Shown here in pieces: positions 13,747 to 35,565 of a DNA stretch of 64,000 nucleotides. The position numbers and the translations under genes are program-made. Source of the DNA: Brugia malayi (Eukaryota; Nematoda; Chromadorea; Rhabditida; Onchocercidae); contig NW_025062475.1 of the NCBI RefSeq assembly GCF_000002995.4, forward strand, positions 9,056,187 to 9,120,186. Reading direction: 5' to 3'. Under the pieces are notes generated by a model. It saw only the letters and a list, made by a program, of their open reading frames with translations. It ran no database searches and was not told the origin of the DNA. Positions within the stretch are counted from its first letter, which is position 1. Every line of letters begins with the position of its first letter.

Positions 13747-14820
13747 AAAAAAAACATTATTCCGTTTATTGGTTAATAAAATATATTCAACCATTTCCTT
13801 TTATCCGAACTGAAATAGACGGAATGGGCTGTAAATGAATGAAAAAAATTTCGTTTGAAATTATATTGAAATCCTCTTCATTAATGATTCCATCGAAGCA
13901 GAGAGAAGTGAAGAAAAGCGAAAAGAGGTAGTGTATTAAACAGGCAGGAACCCGCGTACCGCACAGACCTTACTAATCCCCGCAACACCCCTAAACACCA
14001 CACTTCTGCTTCCGAGATATTTCTAAGTGACAGCACTTGTTACATTTTATAACACTATTGTGACGGCCTTTGTTTTCTTCCAACCGTCAACGTTAAATCC
14101 AGTTGTCATATGGCTTGAATGCTTGTTGTGTGGGATGTTTTGAGGGATTTACATTCAAGGAGACTAGTCTTGGAAAGTAGTTTTTTTCTCCACTGAACAC
14201 ACTTATCCACACAAAAACATTTCAGTAGAGAAGTGTATTAAGAGAGTATTAAGAGAACTGGACCAATATCTGCTCCTGTTAACCATCCTGACAGGTAAGT
14301 CCTTCATTTTCGTACCAAAAATATATCTTTCCACATTTTGTGCCATAGATTATTGTCTTTCGCATTTTGCAAAATTCAAAACATCTTAAGTTTACAATTC
14401 CAATATCTGAACACTTGTTGCGATATTATCACAGTCTTTAATTGGACGATAGTAACAAAATTTGTGATATTTTAAATTTAAACTTCGATGAGATGAAGCA
14501 GCTGACTTATTATAAAGCGAGTATCAATATCTATTCCGAGACCTCCCCATCCCTTGGAAGAAGCTGTTTGTTTTAAATGTTTTTGCTAAACCTTATAAAA
14601 GAAACTTATCTAGGGCCCTTTCTTAATCGTTAGAAGATGATTTGCAAAATTTGAATGCTGTGCAACGAGTATTCGATTTACATCATTAATGGAGAAACTC
14701 CATCTGCAAACGCTTTCCGGTAACAAAATGTTTATATAAAAGTGGGGTAAGTTGATTAAGTTGTAGTTAAACTTCTTTGTATAGTATTCAGTCTTCATAT
14801 TACTTTATTTACTAAATAGA

Positions 14821-14876
14821 AAAAAAAATCACTTTACAAGAAACTCGAATAGAAAAAATCACTTTACAAGAAACTA
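14821..14876. repeat. 30-bp tandem duplication
   Basis: The 23-bp sequence starting AAAAAATCACTTTACAAG occurs twice with a 30-bp period (14823-14845 and 14853-14875), identical in both copies. Confidence 0.85.
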
Positions 14877-15724
14877 CTTTAATTGATCATTAATTGATCA
14901 TTTCATGACCTAAGCCAATCGATTTTCAGCAGTCGTTTGGAGAAATTAATAAGTAAGCTTAGTTTTATCTTTTTTATTGCTTGTTTTTTCTCTTTTTTTA
15001 TTTTTATTGCTCGTTTTTCCAAACAACCTGAATTTTCTTTGCTTCTTTTTGAAGCAATTTATAATAAGCGAGTGAGGTGAACTCACAATAGTCTTGTTTC
15101 TGATAATTTAGAATTTTTTTCAGGTAACAGCTTACGTGCTTACATCAGATTCTGGGATAATCTGCAGAAAGAAATTATAGAACAATTAATTTTTACATAG
15201 ATGTAATAAAATCAGTTCTCTTGACTTTGTTCGTTTAGTATTTCGGTATTCTGTATTCCAGTATTGAGCGTATAAGAGAACATTCAGCAACAGTGATGGA
15301 ATGGATAACGTTCAATACCAGAAGTATATAACCAGTCTTCACTATTGATTTTTATTTTCCTTTAATTTCGTAATGTCGAAAATTATAAACTTCGTAATAG
15401 CTCACAAAACTGAACCTGATTGACTTATTGAATTTTCCAAAGAAAAATCATCGCAAGATTGTGTTTGTGACTAGTTCTTTTCATATATGCTGTAATTTTT
15501 AATTTTTGTATGCACTCGTGCTAAATATGTTATACGTCTTCGTTTGAATATAATATGATGAGTCTGATTTGATATGAATGTGAATAATTTTGCTAAATTA
15601 ACTGCCTAACTTTGATAAAAGTCTGCATAAACTTATCTTTTGACATCTGCTGTATTTCAGATATTTTGTAACAGTTTCATCTTTCCGGAATATGTTGTGA
15701 AATACAAATGTTTCTGAAATTATT

Positions 15725-15787
15725 AAAATTATTTTGGCATTAATATGACTTCCTTTTAAAATGATAAAATTATTTTGGCACTAATAT
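15725..15787. repeat. 41-bp tandem duplication
   Basis: AAAATTATTTTGGCATTAAT (15725 onward) recurs at 15766 with one change in the shared stretch. The rest of the repeat unit has decayed. Confidence 0.75.
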
Positions 15788-16556
15788 AATCTCGTTTTAT
15801 GTACAAAACAATCGTCACTGTTACGAGATATTATGCCCGTTCTCTTTTTATTTGATTATTTCGGAAAGTCATCTTTTATGATTTGCTGTTACTTGCTTAT
15901 CATACTTTTAATTTTATTGATTTTCATAGCTTATATTGTCTCATGAGACTCATTAGTTTTTTTCTCAATTGCAAGAAAGAAATCATGTCAAATCGCTCGA
16001 ATACATCAGAAGACAAAATGACATTTTTTAGTGAAACGTTTATACATCAGAAAGACATTTTTTTAGTGAAAGAAATTGTCAGTTTAGAATGTTGTAAATT
16101 AAAAATTGTTTTTATACAGTAGTTGTTAACATTTCAATAGTTCTTCGATATTAACCATCCCTTATGTTTATTGAAATGATTTTGGGAAATTACTGCAGAA
16201 TATCACATTGTATTTTACCAACTTTTAGAATAAGACAAAATTTTCCGTATCAGCACCATCCCCAGCTTAATGTAGTGATGTGTTCTGATTTTTATTCGAG
16301 TTATATTTTGGTTGCGATTTCGAAAACAGGGAATTTTCTACAGAATTCTTTTACCATTGTAATTTAGCAGTTTTAAAGATATATTTCACACCATTCTTTT
16401 ATTAAAGTTTTCAAAACTTAGGTTCTGTGTTTTGGAATAAGTAATTAAAAAAGATTCTTGAGATTGTTGGGCAAAGTTTTGTCTAGTGGAAAAAAATTGT
16501 TGTTTGAGTGGAAAATTTATTCCTATTTAAAGATTTGTTGATATTAAAGAGTGGAA

Positions 16557-17801
16557 ATGGAATTAAGTGAATCGACAAAGAAAGCACTAAAGGCTATTCC
16601 ACTGATGAGGACGAAAGCAGGACCGCGGGATGGTGATTCATGGGTTCAGGTTCTATACCATTTTTTCAAATTTCCTCTTACTCATTTTTTCAAAGTTTAA
16701 TTTAGATTAATATTCGGTATTTTGTAGTCAATGGAATTCTTTGTGTGATTGCTAACTGCAAAATGATGATTGTTGATAAATGAAATTGTTTGTAAACAAA
16801 TAACAATTATAAATAATATATAAATAATATGAGGTAAGGCAAGACTTGTATTTTCAGAGGTTAAAGGAAGAATACGAAGCTCTGATAGCTTTTATCAATA
16901 ACAACAAGGCTGCAGATTTGGATTGGTTTCGTTTAGAAAGTAATAGCGATGGAACAAGATGGTTCGGTAAATGCTGGCATTATCATAATATGCTCAGGTA
17001 TTTAATTCGTCAGTCATATAGTACTCCGTTAGGAATTATTCTTCATCGCCTTTTGTGTTTTAGTTTTATGATATGCAGATAAGGTTTTATTACTCCTACC
17101 ATTTCCCAAAATATGAATATTTGAGATAGGTCTTTTTCATTACAGATATGAATTCGATGTTGAATTTGACATTCCCGTAACTTATCCTACTACTGCACCG
17201 GAAATTGCATTGCCCGAACTGGACGGCAAAACTGCAAAAATGTACAGGTATTAGTATTCTAAGTACTTGTTTTCCTTGCCCTCATTTTGAGTTGCTCGTA
17301 CTATTATTCTTCCAATGTGTTTTATCTGAAAGATATGATTCTGAGAGCGATAAGCATTGAAACTAAAATTCGTGTATTTTATTTTCGTTTACCTTTTTTT
17401 CGTCATTATTTTAAAAATGGTTCAACTATGAGATAGATGTTTTGCTGTAATAATATAACAATATTAAAATGAACCTTAATTTCAGGTTGATTCAAATATA
17501 AGTAGTGACTATTTTTCATACATAACTATTAACTTATAAATCATTTCATGAGTCATAAATGTTTTAAAAAACTACGATAGCTTGATTCGATGCAAAAGTT
17601 AATGATTTTTATTCATTTTTAACTTCACGGTACTTTAGAGGAGGACGGATTTGTCTATCGGATCACTTCAAACCTTTGTGGGCTCGCAATGTACCGAAAT
17701 TCGGAATTGCACAAGCGTTTTCATTAGGACTGGGACCCTGGTTAGCAGTGGAAGTTCCAGATCTGGTTGATCGTGGCATGATACAGCCAAAAACTGCATA
17801 A
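16557..17801 (+). CDS. ufc1: UFM1-conjugating enzyme 1 (E2)
   Basis: UFC1 takes UFM1 from the E1 UBA5 and passes it to targets with the ligase UFL1. Four exons with clean signals: 16557-16649, 16858-16997, 17146-17247, 17639-17801. The spliced protein, about 165 residues, matches the family across its whole length: LRAGPRD-type start ([14 protein letters not shown]), [60 protein letters not shown] and the C-terminal [13 protein letters not shown]...[14 protein letters not shown]. The catalytic cysteine is the one in [14 protein letters not shown], matching Cys116 of the human enzyme (from family knowledge). Start ATG at 16557 gives the usual length. Introns are about 150-390 nt. Nothing looks broken. 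Confidence 0.97.
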
Positions 17802-18981
17802 GGTGTCATTATCAAAACGTAATATTTGTGTCTGATTTTTGATTATATTCAATTTTTTTTGTTTTTACAAGTGGATCAGACCATATCGACTGGATCTTTG
17901 GAGTATTGTTTTCAAGAGATCTTTGTTTATTTACTTTTTTTATTTTCCTTCCTTTCTGTGGGAGAGTAGGGAATTTCTTCTTTACACATCTTTTTATTTA
18001 ATTCTGCATAAATTTCTGCGAAAATTTAGTTCTGCACAAATTTTGCTGTTTCCTCATCGCTTCACTGTACCACTGTACTCATTATTCTGAGCTTTAGTGA
18101 TTAATCAGTGATCATTAATTTCATTTATTTAAAAAAAATTTGATGTCTTTAGTTTTGTGGTCTTATTATTTTCAAACATAATGTTGATTTTTTATCGGTT
18201 GTCATTATGTCACTACCACATTATGTTCTTGTTCCATAATATAAATGTTTATAAATTTGTTCTCATTGCCAACACACAGTATGCTATGTGGGGAACTCAT
18301 CTATCGCCATAATTCTTCCAGCGAGTTTCACAGGATGATTAGATCTGATAACGGAATAATTCTACACAGCAGGTGGAGGAATCTTGCTAACCCATACTAA
18401 TATTTTTGAATAAAAAGTGCCAAGCGGACTGAGTGGTTGACTGTTCTTTTGCTTTCTGGAATAAAAAAAGTAAATGTTGAACATAAATTTCAACATGATG
18501 CCAAAGGAGAAGGCATGAGTATATATGTTAAATGCTGTTACGAAATGCAAGTGGATCTGTCATTATTGTCATGGCCACATTATTGACTTGGCTATATCTG
18601 AACTTCTGGAAGTGGCTATAATATTAGTCACTAGCCCATTTAATTCTATCCCGTATTTACATTTATACTGTTAAACGTTTAAAGTAAAAATCTCACACAC
18701 AAGCAACTACGACCTCCTAATTCATAAGGAAAAAGAAAGTTTCGCATGTTCATTCCTTGAATTTTCCTTTGTCAGTATGGTAAACTCGTAAAATTGCTAT
18801 ACATAAAATATGCAAATTATTTTGGGTATGCCATCCCCGTATGCAAATTATTTTATCTTGTTTCGAATTAATTTATTTAGTGAAGAAAGTTGAGTTTTCT
18901 CACAGAATGGTTTGTAAGCATCGTCAAAATTTGCTGTATTAATTGCAAACAATTTGTAGAAAATTGAGCAGAACTTCAGCA
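17802..18981. other. Spacer between UFC1 and the Rieske paralog
   Basis: About 1.2 kb, AT-rich, with no supported exon. A short direct repeat (ATGCAAATTATTTT) occurs near 18810 and 18840. It holds the UFC1 3' UTR and the probable promoter of the next gene. Confidence 0.5.
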
Positions 18982-20736
18982 ATGCAATCAACCATAGCAA
19001 TTAAATGGGTAACTTTTCTCTTCTTTTATAAAATACTATGAGAGAAGCAGTTTTCTTTTTTTCAGAAAAAATGACTAATTACTAATTAAAACTAAATCAT
19101 CAGCATGGCAATAGTGAAAGGACTAAACTGATATTCTAACAGCGTAAATTTTGAGTTCTGATGTTGCTGACGGTATCACAGCATATTTACAAGTCTTATT
19201 TTATCCTGTTTTCTTTTTCACATTTATTTTATAAGATTAGTGCTCTCAATTGTCGTTGAAATTTAGATTTGTAACATTGGCAGTGGTGGAGTAACATTGT
19301 TAACAAAAGAGATGCTCAAGAAGCATTCTTATAGCTCACAATCAGTTAAAGGTTTCAACTGTAACTTGTTCAACTAAGACTAAGTGGGCCTTGTAATTAT
19401 TAAATGTCTTTTCATGTCCTGAATTAAAATTAGTTATACTATAAATGTATCTGATTGCTTTGGAACACATTGCTTGATTTAGATTTGTTTTTTCAAACAT
19501 GTCGTCTTGCTCATAGCTGTATACGTTTTCCTGATATCAACAATCGACGCATTATTACCGATCCAACTAAAGCTGCTAGCTCAACAGAAGATAAGCGACG
19601 TTTAATACGACAAGGGGTCATTTATGGAAGTGAGTAACTGGACGGAAATTTCCGACAAAATTTTTTTTATTTTCAGATTTATCCATTGCTTTCATCTTTT
19701 TTCTCAAATTTACAGTTGGTGGTGCTATTTATCTGATGATGGCTACGAAACTTGTCCAGACTGCTGTTCATTTCAAAAATATGCCTTCCGATCAAGTTGC
19801 TCTTGGCACAACACGAATTAATCTGGATGAGATACATGAAGGACAGGTTGATGTAGTTTCTTGGGAAATTTCTGAGGAAGAAATTATAACAGATCAATGG
19901 ATAGCGATCCGATACATAAATTATGGCAATTTGTATGTAATTTTTAGTGTGCAAATATATGCAGCCATCAAGTTCAAAAAACTTTACTTTTTGTAAACAT
20001 AGCGAGAAGGTTGTGAAATTATGAAGAAATAGTAAATGTGCATGTGATTCAGTGATTTTCAGTGTAAAACGTTCAAGTGGCGTGGCAAGCCATTATTTGT
20101 GAAGCATCGTACAAAGGCGGAAATTGAGGAAGCTCGAAATGTGAAACTAAGTGAACTGAGGGATCCGGAAGAAGACTCAGCTCGTGTAAAACGTCCGGAA
20201 TGGCTTATCTTGATTGCAGTATGCCCACATCTGGGATGTGTCCCTTTACGTATGTGATTCTCTCATTTATTTGTCGTGGACATCTATTACCTACTATGGG
20301 TTTCTAATTTAAATTTTTTCTTAAATTCACCTTTACTGAAAATATCCGGACTTTTCAAGCAATAGAAGAAAGCAGAATGTCAAAATATTTACAATAAGTG
20401 GATTAAATATGCTGATTTGAGAGATGGACCGTAAACTTATTGCAAGAAATTTATATTTCTGATAACTTATTTAAGTGATTGCACTACAGATCATAGTGTG
20501 CTATGCTGAATACACGCAACTCTTACAGTAATTCCTAAAATATCTTCAAAATTTTCAGCATTCATTTTTGCATGTTTTCAGATGGAAAGGGTGAATACGA
20601 TGCGTGGTTATGTCCTTGTCACAGCTCATTATTCGACAAGTCAGGTCGTATACGATCGGGACCATCACCGAGTAATCTCGAAGTACCACCGTACAAATTT
20701 TACGACGACCATACTGTAGTGATTGGTGAAGAGTGA
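18982..20736 (+). CDS. Divergent Rieske iron-sulfur protein (complex III type), paralog
   Basis: Six-exon model: 18982-19008, 19267-19351, 19483-19629, 19716-19846, 20063-20249, 20582-20736; all phases agree. Exons 3-6 are certain; exons 1-2 (a short presequence-like part) rest on splice phase only. Order: [10 protein letters not shown]..., a membrane-anchor segment ([18 protein letters not shown]), then the soluble domain [29 protein letters not shown], box 1 CPHLGC and box 2 CPCHSS, ending NLEVPPYKF...IGEE. All four cluster ligands (two Cys, two His) and the two disulfide cysteines are present. Known role of the family: the [2Fe-2S] subunit that passes electrons from quinol to cytochrome c1 in the inner membrane. 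Oddities: box 2 has Ser where Gly is usual, and the region before the anchor is shorter than in the copy at 49293-51241. It is intact, so a diverged functional paralog is likelier than a pseudogene; stage- or tissue-specific use is inference. Confidence 0.9.
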
Positions 20737-21323
20737 TTGATGAAACCTTTCTGGTTTTTGAATAATAATATAATATATTAAAAAATAGTATCAGAGCTGA
20801 AAAGTAAAAGACTTATTTTATTTCGGAGGATTTTTTTACTATAGTGTTATACCATAAGTTTGAAATTCAAACGATATTAGCATGTGACAAAACAATATTT
20901 GCTTATGACAAAATGTTTTCAGATACTAATCGTAATCTAGAAACTTATCTAGAAATATTTAAGAATTTTAAATTTATTTTTAGCTCTTTTCTAGTTTTAT
21001 TTTTGCATAACATTTTTGGTTTCGTTTTGTTCTTTAAAATTAGCTCCCCATCTTTCATTAATAGTTTGATCTCGCTGTATTTTTATTTGCTTATAAGTTT
21101 GGTTTTTCAGCATTTCATAAATAATATACTTTATCTATATATCTCGAGATTTGTGACTTACGTTTCAAATTCAATGTCAAGATAATCAAATTAAAACACT
21201 TTGTAAGAGATGAAATAAACTGTAGAAATAAAATTGTGATGAAAGTCGAACGTGAGAACATGTTTATTAATTTGCAACTCGATATTTTCTATCTAGAAGA
21301 AGGCTATTATCGATTTCGTTGTT
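20737..21323. other. AT-rich convergent intergenic region
   Basis: Lies between the stop codons of the plus-strand Rieske paralog and the minus-strand gene ending at 21324. A 113-codon open frame (20844-21185) rich in Phe/Leu/Ile fits base composition and has no recognisable feature, so I do not call it a gene. Confidence 0.5.
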
Positions 21324-23039
21324 TTAAAATCGAGGCATAGCCCGAACTTCGGCAAGTGTTCGATCAATTTTCTCCAAAAAACGATCTTTTGGGCGTGATG
21401 TTATCTGGACGAAATTCGAACCAACAATACGTGAGTCATGACTACGAACATACGGATGGTCCGCGTACATGTATGGAGTCAAAGGGGTACTGAAATTGAA
21501 TATGAATGGACTGAGTCTTCATGATTATTTGCGTCACTACATGTTCTCTGCTGTTGGTAGATTAGATCTTATTAATATCTTGTTAACAGGTTGTTAAAAA
21601 CAAATGTGCATACAATATAGGTTCTACTGATCATTTAACATAAATTAAGGGTTTTAAAAGATTACCTATCGGATCCTTTATAATCAATAATCATCTGCTT
21701 GTTGTTCCGTTTCCAGTCGTCATCGGCTTTTTCCCGGTAAGATGTATAAGTGTCCTAAAAATAAATTTTATCTCATTGATTTTTTCCGTATCTATACGAT
21801 TAATATTACAATGTTTGTAGTTCTCATTATCTAACCGTAGTAACACTATCCTCTAACCAGTGTATCAGAAGGTTAGTAATATTTTTAATACTTTCCTTAA
21901 ATATTTTTCATATCCATTCACTTGCTAAATAAAAAATTAGATAGACTAAATATGAAAGATATAATGAGTATTCTTAAAACATTTAGATTTAATTAGAATT
22001 TTCGAATTTTTGTTGAATTGATCTACAGGCACTTTTCTTGAGCAATTTATCGCTCCTGTACTTCACATTGTTTCGCTCCTCCCCAGCAATATAGTGGTAA
22101 GGAGAGGAAGGTTCAAGGGATTTAAATTACTTAGCTTTTGACCTTTCTAGAAGATGTAATGGATATAGGAGCACGGAATCTTCAAAGATAGGTTATTGAT
22201 TACTAAGTGCTGTTATCATTCCAGATGGATGTTAATATGTTAAGCCATAAATTACAGAAAACAATTTCATGGGTAGAATTTCCCTTTCTCAAAAATACCT
22301 CCTTCACATACACTGCAGTATTAGCTGTTCTTTGCATCAGCGACGAAGAGCTGCATGATTTGTTATGAGAGAAACAGTATCACACCTTATTTTGGGAAGA
22401 TGATAATAGAGTTGAGTTGCAAGTCGAGTTGCGGCTGCTTGTCGGATAATAGGAGGTGTAGGATGATGAGTAATCCTCACCACCCATTAAGCCATACTCA
22501 CAGAACATGTTCTCCAACGGTATTCTCATGATGTTTTCATCAACTTCAAAAAATGTTAATATTGAAATCCCTTCTAAAATTTTCATTTTTTAAGATTATT
22601 AAAGGACAGAATGGAACAGATTGGACAGAATGAAATGAATAAAAAGGAAAATAAAGTTGAATCAAATGTCGAACTAAAACTCACAGGATTCATTCAAGGC
22701 AGCAGAACCAAGTAAATCATGAACTCGCAACATATTGTGATTACTTATCAAATTACCCGAAGTAGCAAAGAGTTTTGGTAAATTGTTGCCAGGGCGGAAT
22801 ATATTATGTACATACTTTTCAAAACTCATCGCCATTGGTCCATCAGAGAAAATTCTACTCTCATACTTATTCTCTAAACTTGATGTTGTATTTGAGATTA
22901 ACTTCGCCTTATCATTGTCATTTCTTCCACTTAGGCTAACTCCAAAGGCGGTTTTGTCCCCATGGCTATGATCATAGGTTCGCATAGTACAATTGCTTTT
23001 GCCACTTTCGTTATTGTCTCTGCTCGTGTATTCTGACAT
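21324..23039 (-). CDS. Unrecognised Ser/Tyr-rich protein
   Basis: I do not recognise this protein. Four exons join in phase: 23039 to about 22683, about 22542-22387, about 21757-21667, then about 21489-21324 (TAA at 21324-21326), giving roughly 250 residues. The first exon is Ser/Asn-rich and contains FEKYVHNIFRPGNNLPKLF. The second holds a Ser/Tyr-rich run (EDYSSSYTSYYPTSS). The last two are charged and look more conserved: DDDWKRNNKQMIIDYKG, then a C-terminal helical segment PKDRFLEKIDRTLAEVRAMP and the end RF. There is no signal peptide, membrane segment or zinc motif. Codon use and splice signals are those of a real gene. A cytoplasmic, perhaps cytoskeletal or scaffold role would be a guess only. 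Confidence 0.65.
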
Positions 23040-24186
23040 ATTTTTCTCTATCTCTATAAGACAAAATCTTCAGCAATCACAGATTGTCTAGAAATAATTC
23101 AAAGCAAAGTGAGTAAAATTAACAATTTTGAATTCAACAAAAATATGACAAATTCTTACAAGTATAAGAAAATACTACGGTAAATAGATTTTTTGACTTT
23201 GAATTAAATTTGTGTCATTACTACAGGGATATTAATCGAATTGATAAATCTGCACTGACATATATTGTTTCAATTCCTTCATTTTTAATCTTTTTTAAAC
23301 ATTAAAAATACATAATATCTGAAATGCAATAATCGAAAAATTTTTCGACACTCAATTTTTTTTTCTAGTTCGACAAACACAGTAGCGCATGACAGGACAA
23401 ATAAATTACTTTCAGTAGGATTTAGTTAACGAGCAAGAATTTCATGCATTTTCACGGTTTCTTTCTTTTCGTGACGAGTTACCGAGAACTTTATGGATAG
23501 TTTCTGGGGCATTTTTATCACAGTTTGTTTGAATTGCACGCCAAACTAACGTTACGTTCATTACCTTTGCCTACGTAACTTCGCAAAAAAAGTGGAAGAG
23601 TATTCGCAAAGCAAAAGAGAGATGGAATAAAGCTAACTTCTATAGCACTGAAACAAGCAAGCTTTGAAAATATCGCTGTGATTAAGTCTTAAAATGAATT
23701 TTCTAAGAAAAACAAAAATAAAGCCTGAATTTGCTATTCAACGATTTTAAAAATCCACAAATGTAAGAATTCCTACAGCTTATCACCACCCTTCTAATGT
23801 ATATACCCATGAAATGCACAGTGAATTGTGTTGGTTCGTTATATATAAATCAGTCACTCCTTGTGCATTTTAATAATTTCCGGTAGATGGTAGAACATCG
23901 ATTGGGCAGGTAACTGAAAATAATGTAAATCAAACTGATAAGCATCGCAATACAATGATGAAGTTCAAAAACAAGAATTTATCCTTCTCCTCCTCCTAGC
24001 TTGCTTCTTGCTAAGGAACAGTTGCCATTAGTCTCTTGTTCTAACTGTTGAAAAGCGTTATATCTACTTAGACTCTATCTCCTATTTATTGAATACTTTG
24101 TAATGTATATCGCACACACACATACACACACACATACACACACACACACACACACAGACACACACAGACACACACACACACACACA

Positions 24187-24225
<39 letters not shown>

Positions 24226-24418
24226 CGTACACCGCAGTACAGAAAATATTGGGATTCCTTTTCTTTTCAGCACTTAGTTATTTTCTAAACGTTTTAAACT
24301 TGCACCTCAAAGCAATTGAATTATTCATAGCAATTCCCTATTCAACCAAAAAATATCACAGAGTTGCTGAAAAAATTAATTTCAAAAAATCAGACATCTT
24401 CATATGACTAGCACAACT
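23040..24418. other. Intergenic region with CA microsatellite
   Basis: About 1.4 kb between two minus-strand genes. No supported exon. Contains the CA repeat at 24112-24221. Reading frames over the repeat (His-Thr or Cys-Val runs) are artefacts. Confidence 0.6.
24112..24221. repeat. (CA)n microsatellite
   Basis: About 110 bp of CA dinucleotides with scattered CATA and CAGA interruptions. Confidence 0.97.
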
Positions 24419-33377
<8,959 letters not shown>

Positions 33378-35565
33378 TGGAATTTTGTGAGATGTAATTT
33401 CGAAAACCAGAGCAAATTACAAATGGGAGGAAAGCAGCTGAAAAACAAGAAGTAAGCTCACTTCACCGTGAAATGATTCTTCCAGCTCACTTCACCATAA
33501 AATTAAACTCTTAAAGAACATAGAGAAGCCAAATGAAGTCTTCCGATATTCACTGTGCCCAGCAAAATTTACTGCGTTTAAAAAAGTGCAGTACGAAGAT
33601 GAAGCTTCCGTTGCAAAATGATAATTTGTTGACACTGAATTATTCCGCATCCAGTAATCCTTCATTCTTTCTCGTACAAATGGGCGGAAAATTGGAAATT
33701 TCTGAAGTGTTGTAGTTTGTGAGAAGACCGAATGAAGCGAGAGATGTATTGTTCGTGTTTATGTGCGCCCCTTGCCTTCTTTGCTGCCTCCATGTCCCTT
33801 CATATAAGGGATGTTGTCATTAAAAATGCAAATCCAATTTGCTTCAGGGCCTTTTTCCAACCAAGTAAGATGACAGAAGACCCAAGACCGCACCCCTCCC
33901 CCCACCGCTACATGCAACCCGATATTTCATGTTCCCCAGCAAAAACACCGTTTACTTATTTCATAATGTTTGCCGGTTTTGTTCACGTTTGCATTTATCT
34001 AGACTAGCAGCACTCTTCAGTTGCGGAGAGAGTGCTACAAAGCGATTAGCGAACTTTCGATATATATCTAATAACATGTTGAAGTGACCACTTAGTTGAA
34101 GTTTCACGAAAATTGGCCTTGCTGGCTCCATTGTTAGATAATACACAGCTCTATCCATACACTCGTAAAGGAAGCTTTCTAATTTACTAACAATTCCCAA
34201 GGGACGAATCCAATGAATAAACTTCCACGTTGAATAAACTTAGACTTCATTCCTAATGTAATCCAGTTCCACACAGCTGAATCAGCTAACATATAAATTT
34301 ACCATGTCAGAAGATGTGCATTAGTCAACACAATTATATATCCCTTTTTTAATTTGTTTCCCTCCCAACAAAAAGAAAAAATCTTTTTCGACCTGAGATC
34401 TTTAGTGGTGACCACGAATACTAACAGTCCTATTTCTATATCGATCCATGAATATTTGCACCGGCTAAGAGTAAATTTCCTTCATTCCTTCCTAAGGGTA
34501 TTTGGAAGGTATTACTACCTGAACATTATTAATTTTTTCAAATCAATTGCCTCTCCTTGACTCTCTCGACCATCCTTTTCTACAAGTTTCACCAAATCAT
34601 TTCCATCTTTCTCATTTATTCATACTGTTCCTCCAAGGGTTACACTTTTAATTTCTTTATAACTTACACAGCATTACCCATAACTTGCTTTTTATTCCTT
34701 CAGATAGTTTGAAATATCGTAGCACCGTGAAATTTTCACTCTTGCTAAACAAATCCGACATAACCATAATGTTCAATTATCATGTCACAAGCATTTCCTG
34801 AATATCATTTTCATATAAATATCTCACTTATGCTCCGTTTATCTACTGGAAATACTTAGTTGGACTAGAGGAGCCATAACTTTAGACGGGAATAAACATA
34901 GTGCTAACCGATCAGAGAATCCACAGTGGCCAATAAGAGTGGGCCCGTCCACTTCTTGGGTCCACACCTAACACTCACAGAACGGTGTGCCGCTCACAGA
35001 CTTGATCTGTCGCCTTCCAGGCATTACTCAGACTGTCATCGGGATTTGTCATTCGTTGGAAGTTCCTTTGAGAAACCTGCGACATCACTGCAGCTACATT
35101 GCCTGCATCTTACAGGTGAGCCAAGTTGGCAAAACTCAGCGCAGTCCCACCGAGTTTGATTTTCTTAGGTCTCATTGAAATAGCGAATTACTTATCGTGT
35201 TGTCCATCGCTTTTCATACTGCAATTTATGTTCGTGCTATTGAATTCTAAAGATTCTTTTCAAAATGCAGTAAAGCGATAGGCTCACAATTTTCCAGATT
35301 TCCAGACTTGCGTCACCATTCCGATTTGTTGTTGACATCTAGGTTGAACTGGTGGAGTGTGGAGTACTACATCATAGTAAGTCTTATTACGTAATCCAGT
35401 AATTCATGCCTTTAATGAGGCAGAAGATAAGAGTGGAAAGTTAGCAAAACCAGCAATATGCTAATATGTCATTGTTGGATTAGTGTGTCGAGAATCAAGG
35501 CATTTCTTGATCGTATTCAATTTTCATTCAAACTTAACAAGTCTTCCTAGCTTTCATTACAGGTA
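33378..35565. other. Intergenic region between GLR and MRPL45
   Basis: About 2.2 kb between divergent genes. No gene I can name. A minus-strand frame at 33961-34200 looks coding by composition and is listed separately. The rest holds a C-rich patch near 33890-33905 and AT-rich DNA. Confidence 0.5.
33961..34200 (-). other. Orphan open frame, coding-like
   Basis: A 79-codon frame with mixed, non-repetitive residues (LESFLYECMDRAVYYLTMEP, then QLSGHFNMLLDIYRKFANRF). Composition looks more like an exon than chance. I recognise no family and found no clear partner exons. It could be a lone exon of an unrecognised minus-strand gene, an old gene fragment, or chance. Confidence 0.3.

Larger units (their letters stand above)
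13747..16556. other. Intergenic region between divergent DCTN4 and UFC1
   Basis: About 2.8 kb with no supported exon. It should hold the promoters of the minus-strand DCTN4 and plus-strand UFC1 genes. It contains two short tandem duplications (14821-14876 and 15725-15787). Short reading frames here have no coding-like features. Confidence 0.55.

Noticed and set aside
20844..21185. 113-codon hydrophobic frame
   Set aside because: Very AT-rich, Phe/Leu/Ile runs, in a 3' spacer between convergent genes; no family or splice support.
24082..24288. His-Thr and Cys-Val repeat frames
   Set aside because: Translation of the CA microsatellite.
34926..35178. Two overlapping plus-strand frames of 60-80 codons
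   Set aside because: Open in two frames at once, no recognisable content; likely chance in a locally GC-richer stretch.
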